Assembly: GCF_018873765.1 (NCBI RefSeq)
Contig: NC_057921.1
Coordinates: 26,137,784-26,201,783 of the forward strand
Reading direction: 5' to 3'
From: Telopea speciosissima
Lineage: Eukaryota > Streptophyta > Magnoliopsida > Proteales > Proteaceae
Length of the DNA: 64,000 bases
Part shown: positions 11,246 through 21,204 of the stretch, piece by piece
Position numbering within the stretch: the first letter of the stretch is position 1
How the letters are laid out: every line of letters starts with the position of its first letter
Notes under the pieces: generated by a model
What the model was told of the DNA's origin: nothing
Seen by the model: the letters and a program-made list of their open reading frames with translations, nothing else
Databases searched by the model: none
Made by a program: the position numbers and the translations under genes

Positions 11246-13130
11246 TGTTAACTTGTATATTGAAGATAAGGGTGGACCGGGTCTATGACCGGGCCACCAA
11301 GATTGATACCATGTTAAATTTAAGACTGCAAACATAAACAATGGAAGAAAGTAAAGGAAGAAAGAAGAACACAAGTTTTACGTGGTTCAGGTCATAAGCC
11401 CTATGTCCACGGATCCAAGGCCTACCCAGCCATATATTTCACTATTGATTGAAATTTTTTACATCAATTGGCACCATATATGTAGAGGGTGAATGCACAA
11501 TTACAAGAGATAAGTATGGTAGGTTATTTTAGGGTATCACCAACAATCTTGGTGAACAAGTCATGAGACATATTTGGTAGAATATCTTAGCGAGCCTACC
11601 CAGCCATATATTTCCTGGTAATTAAGGAAGCCTTATCACCAGCGAGTCTTGGTGGCCTGGTCATAGACCCGGTCCATCCTTATCTTCAATATACACGTTA
11701 ACATCCCCCCCACGTGAAACTAAGGATCGTCCTCAGTGAGCTTGACACGAAAAACTTCAAAACGTGAAACAACAACATGCTTGGTGAGGTGGTAACGGTT
11801 TTGCATTGAACCAGCGTTGCATGGAGCTGGTGAGGAACATCAATATTGCATAGAACCAGTGTGTTTAGAGGCCATGAAGAAGCCCTCAACCTGAGGCACG
11901 CCCCAATAAGGGACCTCAACTCAAGGCACGACTCAAGGACGGCAAGAACAAAAAAGAAAGAGAGGGATAAAGTGAATAAGGTTTCGTTTTGTGGCCCAAA
12001 TAGGAACCAAAGAGAAGAAGATGTGTTTAGGAGTGCTATAGTAGCACATCAATGAGTCAGGAATATGGGTACGGGTGAGATGGGAAAAGAAAATAATAAA
12101 AAAAAAAATTAAAGAAAGTCGGTTGCCAACTGGGTTTTGGTAGCTGAGAGAGAAATTTTAGGGAAGTTGGAGGAATTTTAAGATGGGATTAGGGGGAACT
12201 GGTTTGAGTTTTGGAAGAGGTAGAAACCAAAAGCGAAGGAAACACGAGGATGGGGATAAAGAAAGAAATAAAAGAGAGAAAGAAGGAGATATTAAAGAAA
12301 GGAAGACAAAAAATAGTGAAAGAAGGAAGAAGAGGCAGCGGCGGAGAGGGTGGGATTGCCAATATCGGTTATGGCTTGTTTCAAGGGAAGTTTCAGTGGG
12401 AGACAGATCAATGAACCGTTAATGGGTAAGGATGGGTAATATGGAAGAATAGGTAGAACGTGGATGATGGAATGATAGAAGGTAGTGGAATGATGAGGTG
12501 ACCATGGTTATGAAAGAGAACAATGGGGTTGCAAGCCTGGGGAATCGGCTACGTAGCATCAAGTGGATGACAAAGATTGAAGAGGTAGTTGGACAGATGA
12601 CCGACGTCTCCGAAATGTAGGAAAAAAATTCGAACAGAGACAAAAAAGGAGAGATGAGAGGCACAAGACCAAAACCTTAGAGAAGCCATTAGAGAAGAAG
12701 AAATTTTAAAAAAAGGAATGAGAGATTGAAGGACCGAACCTTTAAACTGATACCATGTTAAATTTAAGACTGCAAACATAAACAATGGAAGAAAGTAAAG
12801 GAAGAAAGAAGAGCACAAGTTTTACGTGGTTCAGGCCATAAACCCTACGTCCACGGATCCAAGGTCTACACAGCCATATATTTCACTATTGATTGAAATT
12901 TTTTACATCAATTGGCACCCATATATATAGAGGGTGAATGCACAATTACAGGAGATAAGTATGGTAGGATATTTTGGGGTATCACCAACAATCTTGGTGA
13001 ACAAGTCATGAGATATATTTGGTAGAATATCTTAGATATGGGAGATAATTAAGGAAGCCTTATTACCAGCGAATCTTGGTGGCCCGGTCATAGACCCGGT
13101 CCACCCTTATTTTCAATATACACGTTAACA
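11246..13130 (-). mobile_element. TRIM-like small LTR retrotransposon with an inverted LTR head
   Basis: Minus-strand element with LTRs at 12756-13130 (5') and 11312-11703 (3'), both starting TGTTAACGTGTAT and ending in AATTTAACA on the minus strand. The 5' LTR is followed directly by TGGTATCAG (12747-12755), the initiator tRNA-Met primer site. The 3' LTR is preceded by a GTGGGGGGGA purine tract (11704-11712). Only about 1.05 kb lies between them and it has no gag or pol, so the element needs a helper. Left of the 3' LTR is another TGGTATC and then about 60 bp of LTR head in inverted orientation (11246-11304). The whole block is flanked by CAGAT (11241-11245) and CAGAC (13131-13135); copy 1 shows the unoccupied site. 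Confidence 0.82.
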
Positions 13131-13699
13131 CAGACCATCTACCTATGTTGTGGGTATTATAATCAACCGATCAATATTGTTTGCTTTCATATACAAGGAT
13201 GGGATCACTGCAGACCACCAAACCCCTTAGGTAGTTGGCAGTAAAGAAATGAAAGTGCGCACAGAGGCATTGGTTTGGATTTGATTTTCGATTTCATTGG
13301 CAACTAAACAGTCTTCTTCAAACAATATGAATAATTGAATAAAAACCAGAAATATTGCTTAGGGAGAAAAGAAGCATCTCAAGCATTAATTTCACTATAC
13401 AATAAGGCTTATGGCCTTTTATTAACCTTGCTCTCTTTTTTCCTTGGGAATTATTTTGTTTTTCTTGTTATTCTATTTGTTGGCTCTATTTTACTGAACC
13501 CTTGATGCAATGCACAATTTTCATACAAGCATAATTTATCCCAGTGTATAGCTATGCATCACGAACCCAACCAAAAAAAAAGAGAAAGTAATATGAAAAA
13601 TAGGGAATAAACGTCAATGTTTTATTAAAATGCCACAGTTCTAGAAAGTGAAGAATTTTGATGCAAGAGTGACACCGAGAGATGTTAACACTGGTACAA

Positions 13700-14026
13700 C
13701 AACAACAACAACAACAACAAAAAACTCAGCCTTATCCCAACTTAATGGGGTTGACTACATGGATCCAAACCATACAACGTAGGAAAAATTGAGGTTTAAA
13801 CAGCAAAGCAAAGGGGAGAGAAAAAATGGGGAAAAAAGGCATGTGAAATGAGATGAGAAATTAAAAATGGTAAAAAGATAACAGAAAGATCGAAAATTTT
13901 AAAAAAAAAATGAAAGAAGGAAGTAAGAGGAATGAGGCACGATCTTGCAAGTCAGGAGAATCTCAGCTAAATGGGGTCTGATACGTGGATCCATGCCCTC
14001 CAATAGGCTCTATCCGAGGACATACT
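13700..14026 (-). mobile_element. SINE of Au/RTE-partner type
   Basis: Minus-strand element whose 3' tail is (GTT)n on the minus strand, seen as CAACAACAA at 13700-13719. It is next to the diagnostic CTTATCCCAACTTAATGGGG and CTACATGGATCC words of Au-type SINEs and RTE LINE 3' ends. It is flanked by TGGTACAA at 13692-13699 and 14027-14034. The orthologous position in duplicated copy 3 (16831-16838) has one TGGTACAA and no element. Copy 1 holds a truncated version from 10829 on. Confidence 0.8.
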
Positions 14027-14351
14027 TGGTACAAGTATATACTTTATTAAAATCGTGGAATTATTACTTTTACAAAAGTTTAATAAAATCATTGTGAGTT
14101 TTCAATCGATCATATTCTTATGTTTACATTTTCTGTGGTCCAACTTACCTTTGCAACTATAAAATACATCAGAATCTCCTCCTAGGTGTGTATCTACACT
14201 CAATCAACAAAAGAACAGAAATTCAGAAAACATTCTAAGAACATAACAGAACAGACAAAATCAAGCTATCATGTTCTTATAACAACTTTCGTTGCAGCTA
14301 AATCAAGCTAACCTGCCCAAAATTTTTGCCCAAGGTTATGCTTGTTACACC

Positions 14352-14383
<32 letters not shown>
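14352..14383. repeat. (ATG)n microsatellite
   Basis: About ten ATG/GAT trinucleotides in a row in non-coding DNA. The matching place in copy 3 lacks it, so it expanded after the duplication. Confidence 0.9.
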
Positions 14384-14608
14384 ACCAATAAAATTAAATG
14401 ATGCACAAGCCTTTGTACAAAGAGAGCATTATCAAAAGCTCAAGAAATAATTTCTCCCAATAGAAAATGCTCAAACTAACAAAGTTTTAATTATCAAAAT
14501 TACAAGAATAAAATCTAATAGATGATCTACAAAGTAATTTTGACATCTTTCATCTTACCTCCTATGACAAAATACAATTGTTACACTATCCATGTTAAGA
14601 ACAAAAGG

Positions 14609-14678
14609 AGAATAATAATAATAATAGGAATAGGAATAGGAATAACAATAAGAATAAGAATAACAATAATAATAAGAA
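14609..14678. repeat. (AAT)n/(AATAGG)n microsatellite
   Basis: AATAAT units, then AATAGG hexamers, then AATAAG/AATAAC units. Simple-sequence repeat. Confidence 0.85.
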
Positions 14679-14825
14679 AAATCTAAAAGAAATTTCTTAA
14701 GACATTCCTACACATATTTTCATAGATGATAGCTCCCAAGAGAAGGAGACTAATCAACAGAAGAAGAGTAAAGCAAAAATTCTTTCAGACGCCATCAACT
14801 AATGCAACACCTTTCAAATTTATGG

Positions 14826-15040
14826 ATTATTGATTCTTCCATTTAGGACTTGAGATGAGGAAGAACGTAGAAAGGGAAGATGGAAATAAATTTCTAGGAG
14901 AGGATGGAGGTTGTGGCCTAGGACCCAAAATTTCTAATTGTGAAATGGGTGAATATGAAAGCTGAGGTGAAGGTTACTGAAAACTGGGGGAGACCACAAA
15001 GGATAAGGAGATCGAGGAGACAATAGATTCAAGAAAGAGC
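14826..15040 (-). pseudogene. Truncated copy of the VQ-protein gene 3' end
   Basis: This matches the last quarter of the VQ gene coding sequence and its 3' flank (17530-17755), read on the minus strand. The GGACTTGAGATG, GGAGGTTGTGGCC and CAATAGATTCAAGAAAGAGC words are shared. Homology stops near 15040, well short of the VQ motif. It has substitutions and small indels and no start codon. It is a by-product of the segmental duplication, not a gene. Confidence 0.75.
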
Positions 15041-15880
15041 GATAAAGAGTGGGTGACAATAGATAATGATTTTAGTGGGTCGTGTTATGGGTGGTGGCAG
15101 CCTGTTTCCCTTAGTGCTAGCTAGAGTGATAAAGAATGGTTATCATTAAAAGTGTTTTGTGAAAATGTTATTTTTGAGAAAACTAAAAGTGTTTTATTTT
15201 GTCAAGTCGCATGTGATTGTTTGGTTGTTGTTTCTGTGTTGTGCTCTTACTATATTTTGTCTTACTGGGTTGTTTAGCTCACCCCTTATATTTATGACAT
15301 CATAGAGGAATGAGGCGGAGGTATGCTTTTGGTGGGGAGTTCAAGGGTGACTCGAAGATTTATTTTTATAGTTTTCTATTTTATTTTTTAGATGGATGTA
15401 GTAAGGAGCGTTTTGAGATTTAAACTCTAATTAATTGGATTTTGGAGATTTCTTTAGTTTAGACAAACTTTAGACTGCCACCAGTAGAAGTCATTTGAGA
15501 GTTAATGCTATGGTTTGAATATTTTATGTTTAAAACTAGAATTTGATGATTATGTGTGAATGATTCTGTGTGATTTTTAGTGATCATTTGATCAGGGCCC
15601 GTGAGAGTTGAACCACTAACTGTAGCTGATTTGGGTCATTACACCTATGATCATTAAAATAAAATAAGGGAAAAAGATCTCTCCTTGGTGGTGTTTCTTA
15701 TGCCCCTCTCATCATGAGACGAACAAACTCGAACCTTCTTGTTAGAAATCGAATGTGTTACTTGTTAGAGGAGCTTTCAAAAAACAACGCCTCTCACCTC
15801 CTTTCCATTATAAATCTTTATTTCACTCCTTTCCACCTCATCACTATTCGTTGTTGTAGTTTGTAGATCTATAAGCGAGC
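15041..15880. other. Non-coding stretch
   Basis: Mixed AT-rich sequence between the VQ fragment and the heat-shock fragment. No reading frame, RNA gene or element ends were recognised. Confidence 0.4.
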
Positions 15881-16033
15881 CGATGGTCGGATTTCTGGCA
15901 AGATAGCTTACCGGATATGTTTAAAATACTAAAATGAATCCCCTTCGATCTGGAGAAGGATGACATGGTCGTCTCTCCTGCTAGGGTTGACTGGAAAGAG
16001 ACTCTTGACACACGTTTCTATCGTCTCCGTCCT
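15881..16033 (+). pseudogene. Fragment of an ER-type small heat-shock protein gene
   Basis: One frame gives WSDFWQDSLPDMFKILK, a TGA stop, then IPFDLEKDDMVVSPARVDWK. The order of DP-F-K-L, IPF, EKDD, SPARVDWKET matches the N-terminal half of endoplasmic-reticulum small heat-shock proteins of the 22-kDa class, as I know the family. The stop sits where a Glu/Gln normally lies. After WKET the similarity is lost and another stop follows, so the alpha-crystallin core is missing. It is a short dead fragment, unrelated in position to the intact small heat-shock gene at 58901. Confidence 0.7.
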
Positions 16034-16574
16034 TGAAACCCTTATCAGCTTGGTCAACAAAATCCTCTAGTCCCTCAATCCTCTCGCTACAATAATCTGT
16101 CTGTTAGGACTTGGTAGAGCCATTTGGCCGAAATTGTCGAGTCCTTACTGCTTCAGTTCCTCCCAGACGATTTTCTTCCGCCACTGTTGAGATTGTTCTT
16201 AACAAATAAAAAAAAAATGGATGATGCCAACAGAGGATTCATGCCTTGTCATTGCAATGAATTGTCAGGAAACACTGCAACAACAAATTTAAGAGGAGTG
16301 GAGCACCAATGATCTGGTTTATTCGTACAAAGCTAGAAAACATGGAAACATCGAGGAGTGGAAGAAAGAACTTGTGAATAGTGATGAATGATGAAACAAT
16401 AAAATGGAAAATTTTATGCATAAATCGGGAGTAAAATTTTTCAGCGTCTTTTCTGGTAAAAACATGGGTTTTGATAAAATTTCACCTGACACAAATTTGA
16501 CAATGTTGAAAACAAATGCTGGAAAATATAATTTTACGGTAAAATTTTCATTTGTATCTATTTTACGCTGAAAC
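16034..16574. other. Non-coding stretch
   Basis: No recognisable gene or repeat ends. Small open frames on both strands show no family features. Confidence 0.4.
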
Positions 16575-17780
16575 AAACAGAGTCTTGGGAATTATTCAAG
16601 TTGTTTTCTTCTTATTCTATTTATTGGCTCTGCTTTACTGAACTCTTGATGCAATGCACAATTTTTGTACCAAAAACATAACTTATCCTAGTGTATAGCT
16701 AAAAACACAAATTAATAGAGACAGTAATATGGAAAATAGAAAATAAGCATCATTGTTTTATTAAAATGTTACAGATCTAGAAAATGAAGAATTTTCATGC
16801 AGGAGTGACACATTGAGAGATGTTAACATTTGGTACAACATTCTTAGAATAAAGTTCACAAAAAGCGTGGAATCATTACTTTACAAAAGTATAACAAAAC
16901 CATTGTGGGTCTTCAATTGACCGTGTTTTTATGTTTACATTTTCTGTGGCCCAAGCTAACTTTGCAACCATAAAAAGACATCAGAATCTCCTCCTAGGTG
17001 TGTATCTACATTCAAATCAATAAAAAAAAACCAAAAATTCATAAAATATTCTGAAAAAATAACAGAATAGATTAGGCAAAATCAAGCTATCGTGTTCTTA
17101 TAACAGCTTTCTTTGCAACTAAATCAAGCTAACCCACCCAAAATTTTTGCCACAGGTTATGCTTGTTACACAATGCACATCTTTGTACAAGGAAAGCATT
17201 ATCAAAGGCTCAAGAACTAATTTCACCCAATAGAAAATGCTTAAACTAACAAAGGTTTGACCGATAAAATTACAAGAATAAAATATAATCGATGATCTGC
17301 AGAGTTATTTTGACATCTTTCATCCTACCTCCTATGACAGAATGTAACAATAATAATAATAAGAAGAAGAAGAAATAAGAAGGGCTAAAAGAAATTTCTT
17401 AAAGAGATTCCTACCCACTCTTATACGTTACAATTTCACAGATGATAGCTCCCTAGAGAAGGAGACTAATAAGCAAAAGAAGAGGAAAACAAAAATTCTT
17501 CTAGACACCATCAACCAACACATCACCTTTCAAATTTATGGATTATTGATTCCTCCATCTAGGACTTGAGATGGGGAAGAACTCAGTAGGGGAAGATGGA
17601 AAAAAATATCCTGGAGAGAGTGGAGGTTGTGGCCCAGGACCCAAAATCCCTGATTGTGAAATGGGTGAATATGCAAACTGAGGCGAAGAGTACTGAAAAC
17701 TTGGCGAAATCAAAGGGTAAGGCGACTGAGGAGACAATAGATTCAAGAAAGAGCTTGGGGATGGCAAGAGGAACTGAGAA
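16575..17780. repeat. Duplicated segment, copy 3 (contains the VQ gene 3' end)
   Basis: 16575-16840 matches the TTGGGAATTATT, CTTGATGCAATGCACAA and GAGAGATGTTAAC blocks of copies 1 and 2. 16850-17780 matches 14030-15040 of copy 2. This is the parental-looking copy because it runs into the intact VQ gene and lacks the SINE. Confidence 0.75.
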
Positions 17781-18391
17781 GTTGGAGAAGGCAAAAGGGC
17801 AGGAGCATTCTCATGGGGAGAAGGAAAAGCATGAGTCGGCGGTGGTGGTGTCGGAAGTAAACCCGACGACGGCATGGGCTGAATTTGACGTGGAGGTTGT
17901 GTTGGCCTTGGACCTGAATCGATTATAGATTTCTGAAGGTATCTCATGTAAGCAGAGATTGGAGACTCAGCTGTGTTGGGCCAAGCTTGGTTACCTTGTG
18001 GAAGTGACGGCACTGGAGACATCGATGGTTGACCAATTAGAACTGGTCTAACAAAGTTGTTGTTAAAAAGAGGAGTTGCAGAAGAGGAAATCTGATGTCG
18101 GTTGATTGGCGTCAATGGCGGTGGACGGATCTTCTGCAAACGCATACTTGGAGATTTAGGTGGATTTTCCGGTGGTCGTGGCAAAGGGTCTTGCGAAGGT
18201 GAACCAGTCAACTGTTGAACGATGCTACGGAAATCGTTCTTGCTTATATTGTAAACTTGAGGTTGTGATGGTTGCTTTGTGTTTGTGAAATTTGGTTGAT
18301 GCAGAGGACTCTTCTTGATATTCTTCCCCATTTTGTTAACACCCAGATGCTCTCCATGACTATTATTCCTCGATAAATTCGAATTCTCCAT
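17543..18391 (-). CDS. VQ-motif protein (HAIKU1/VQ14-like)
   Basis: Uninterrupted single-exon frame of 282 residues on the minus strand. Residues 54-63 read FRSIVQQLTG, an exact FxxxVQxLTG motif, which binds the C-terminal WRKY domain of group I/IIc WRKY transcription factors in the nucleus. Further hallmarks are a RLQKIRPPPLTPINR block (about residues 84-98) and a SPISAYMRYLQ block near 145, both seen in the VQ9/VQ14 (IKU1) subgroup from memory. The rest is proline/serine-rich and probably disordered, as usual for the family. A HAIKU1-type member would act in endosperm and seed-size control, but that role is inferred from subgroup only. The start is the first ATG of the frame; plant VQ genes are usually intronless, as here. 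The 3' end has been duplicated twice to its left. Confidence 0.9.
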   Translation of the reverse strand: MENSNLSRNNSHGEHLGVNKMGKNIKKSPLHQPNFTNTKQPSQPQVYNISKNDFRSIVQQLTGSPSQDPLPRPPENPPKSPSMRLQKIRPPPLTPINRHQISSSATPLFNNNFVRPVLIGQPSMSPVPSLPQGNQAWPNTAESPISAYMRYLQKSIIDSGPRPTQPPRQIQPMPSSGLLPTPPPPTHAFPSPHENAPALLPSPTSQFLLPSPSSFLNLLSPQSPYPLISPSFQYSSPQFAYSPISQSGILGPGPQPPLSPGYFFPSSPTEFFPISSPRWRNQ

Positions 18392-18948
18392 CTCAAGAAC
18401 CAGTTAACACTCTTCTTCAAAACAAAAAAGATTGAATCTTTGAATCCACTAAACCATTCCCAGGCAATTCTAACAAAATTGACTAAACCACAGACGAGCA
18501 ATAACAGTAAATCCGAAACAGAAATCGTATCCTCGAAGCAACGAAAACCCTCATTACCGCAGAACCCAAAAACAGAGTACTCTTTTTTATGATGAACTAA
18601 AAACAGAGTACTCCACTAATCTTTGAAGCTCAGTTTGACAGAAAAACTGAAACACTTATTAAAGCTTTGATCTTTCCATCTTTTCACACAATCGAACCTG
18701 ATAAGGTGAACAAAAAAAAGGAGAGCTCAGAAAAGTTTGTATTTGACTTTGAGGGCCATAATAAGTCTATGACTACAGAGTGAGATGAGAGAGAGGGTCT
18801 TTCTATGATCCATCTCTTAGACCCATTGATGGATGTGAAGAGAATTTGAAAAACAGAGTTCAAAAAACCCTCAATTGAGAGAGAAGCCGACGAAAGCGTG
18901 AAGGTGTCAAACTCCCACAGCAGCCAAGTGGGTTTTTGCGATCAATTC

Positions 18949-18979
<31 letters not shown>

Positions 18980-19690
18980 TGGTCAAAGAGGACAGAGGAC
19001 CGGAGACTACGAAGGCAAGTGTCAGGTGGGTGGCGGCAACGCGTTTATGTGGATCATACATTAGATCATCCTTGGTAACTACCATTGGATTGGAATCTGA
19101 AGGATAAATGAGAGAAGGTTGTCAAGTGGGGTCCAGTTGATTTTCTACACGCTGGCGTAGATGTTTGCAGAGTTAAAATCCAGTTGGTGAGAAGAAGCCA
19201 AGAATCTGACGGATTTGGTCTTCTAGAATCACAAAAGGACATTAAAGATTTGATTTGATTTGATTTAAACCAAACGGCTGCTGGACCCTCTGGGCGTTGA
19301 TTTTCTTTTACAGCACAATTTCTAGTAAACAATTTGATTCACTACCATTTTATTTGTCCTCACATTTGTACTTTATAGTCTTTATGACTTGGAGTAGAGG
19401 GAAGTCTACAGTTAAAGGAATCTCTTCTCTACACATGTTCCCATCATTCTCTCAAGTCTATTTTTATAATAAGGGTGTTAAACGGTGAATGACAAAGAAA
19501 GCCCAACTTTCCCATAAGCTTGACTTTCAAACCCTTCTTACCAAGGCAGCCATAGTTTCTTCATATCATTATGAGGAACTCTATTATATCTTTTAACTTG
19601 GAAATAGCAACTGGTAAGATTGCATACATTTTGCTCCTATCAGACCCTGCAATAGCAGGAACCTTGTGCACTGGATTACTCTTTTTTTTT
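18392..19690. other. 5' flank of the VQ gene and intergenic DNA
   Basis: This contains the presumed 5' UTR and promoter of the minus-strand VQ gene. I could not pick a TATA box with confidence. A (GA)n run lies at 18952-18979. No other gene is seen. Confidence 0.45.
18952..18979. repeat. (GA)n microsatellite upstream of the VQ gene
   Basis: About thirteen GA dinucleotides, 560-590 bp upstream of the VQ start codon (CT-rich on the gene strand). GA/CT runs are frequent in plant promoters; a role here is not shown. Confidence 0.85.
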
Positions 19691-20485
19691 TTTTTTTAAC
19701 CAATCAACGTTAAGGGTTTTCTACGTTGGGTGAGTGAGAGTCAAAAGTAGTTCAAATTATTCAAATTTGCCTTTCCATGGGGGTGTGGTGGTCCTTTCGC
19801 ACACCCTTGTGTCTGGGCGTAGGGACAACATACCACATGTGCTCAGGTAGTGATCTTTTTTCTATAATTGATAGTAAGACTAAATAATCATTTGGTTATG
19901 CTATTTTGAGCTTTTCTATTAGGTGATTTCTTCAACTATGATAAAGCGGAACTTGTAATCAAGTGGTGAAACCATCCATATAGCGGCATCTAGGCACCGT
20001 TAGCAGTTGGATAAAACTAGCACAAAAAACTCACTCGCTTTCTTTCTTGATTACCAATTGCCTTTCTTGATTACCAATTGCCAATTGAATCCTTTTGCTC
20101 CTAGCTGCTTCATAGAAAGAAATCACTATTTCTTTCCTCCACCGACAAAGGTTCATTCCGAGTCACAAGAGCATTGTTTTTCTTGAATGAAGGTTTCGTT
20201 TAAGTGGTACAATTTGATTCAATTCATGATCTTAGAGGTAGAAATCAAAATCAAACTGATTATTAAACAGTTATATATAATGAAATCAAACCAAATCGTT
20301 TATTAAAGCGATTATACGATTCCTAAATGATTTTATAAAAAATGTTGCACCTAACAATCTACTCTCATAGAAAAAGGCATAAACAATTTAATATATAAAT
20401 CTACTCTCATATTAAAAAGCATAAACAATTATTATTATATAAACATACTCCATCTTTTTAGCTGATTGATAATTAGTTGGGTTGA
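19691..20485. other. Non-coding stretch with a T-run and a MITE-like scrap
   Basis: A poly-T run lies at about 19682-19698. The words GTGGTCCTTTCGCACACCCTTGTGTCTGGGCG (split across 19780-19820) resemble the right part of the 20486-20800 element. No gene is recognised. Confidence 0.4.
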
Positions 20486-20800
20486 TGTTCTCTGTACCGC
20501 AGTGCAGCCTATGCCCGAATCATTATCGTCTAGGGTTCCCTGACCGATGCGATTCCCTAGTTCCTCTCACAAGAGGGGGGTGGGACCCACCCGGGGCATC
20601 TGACCGAACACTCTGCTCGGGTGGGGTCCACCCTCCTCTTGTGAGAGGCACTAGGGAACCACATCGGTCAAGGAACCGCATAGGAAAAAAATTTGCCTGC
20701 GTCCAGACACGAGGTCCTACCATTCAGGGGGGCAAGGTGGTCATTTCACCCACCCTCATGTGTCTGGGTGCAGCCTGCACCACTAGCACAGAAAATATTC
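20486..20800. mobile_element. Foldback MITE with a long central hairpin
   Basis: 20535-20596 and 20617-20677 are inverted repeats of each other over about 60 bp with few mismatches (landmarks TTCCCTAG, CCTCTCACAAGAGG, GGGTGG) around a 20-bp loop. Both strands therefore read as similar LTRGGW / HPPLVRGTRE peptides, which is a mirror effect and not coding. Outer ends show a weaker inverted match (TTCTCTGT with GTGCAG). No target duplication was secured, so boundaries are approximate. Confidence 0.65.
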
Positions 20801-21204
20801 TCCCTAATTAGTTTTAGAAAAAACATAAACAATTTCATCAATGTGGGGATAAAGTCATAGGGATGTCGAAGATTTGGGAGGGTGTTATTTATTTAAATAT
20901 AAATCAAAATCTAATTGATTTAAACATGTTTTTGACCAAAATCAAACCATTTATTAAATAGTTTCACCGTTTGGATTAAACGGTTCAATTCAATTTGGAT
21001 AAATGACTTCGATTTGGTTTTGACATCCTTAGGTCTTAGTATCTCTGCATCTCCCCGTCACTCTCCTACCGTCCCCAACGACATCGATCTCCCTCCCTCC
21101 CTCCTCTTCCCTCTTCCGTTTGGCTTTTTCTCTCCCTCACCGGGTCCAGCTCTCGCACCCACTACATCTCCCATCCCCGTCTCCCTCCCCTTCCCTAATT
21201 GAAA
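20801..21204. other. Upstream flank of the SAUR relic
   Basis: AT-rich DNA followed by a CT-rich leader (about 21035-21195) ending 5 bp before the SAUR ATG. It may hold the old promoter and 5' UTR. No other feature was recognised. Confidence 0.4.

Larger units (their letters stand above)
11018..15040. repeat. Duplicated segment, copy 2 (invaded)
   Basis: Left part (11018-11245, 13136-13870) matches copy 1; right part (14030-15040) matches copy 3 (16850-17780). It therefore bridges the other two copies and links them to the VQ gene 3' region. It carries the 11246-13130 LTR element and a complete SINE. A further 150 bp at about 11075-11215 is absent from copy 1. Confidence 0.7.

Noticed and set aside
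12183..12818. Lys/Glu-rich open frames inside the TRIM-like element
   Set aside because: Purine-rich internal sequence of a non-autonomous element; no gag features and frames on both strands.
17596..17928. A 110-codon plus-strand frame
   Set aside because: It is the mirror of the proline-rich C-terminus of the VQ gene on the other strand.
20482..20811. A 109-codon frame with HPPLVRGTRE-like repeats on both strands
   Set aside because: The similarity between strands is caused by a 60-bp inverted repeat; no coding evidence.
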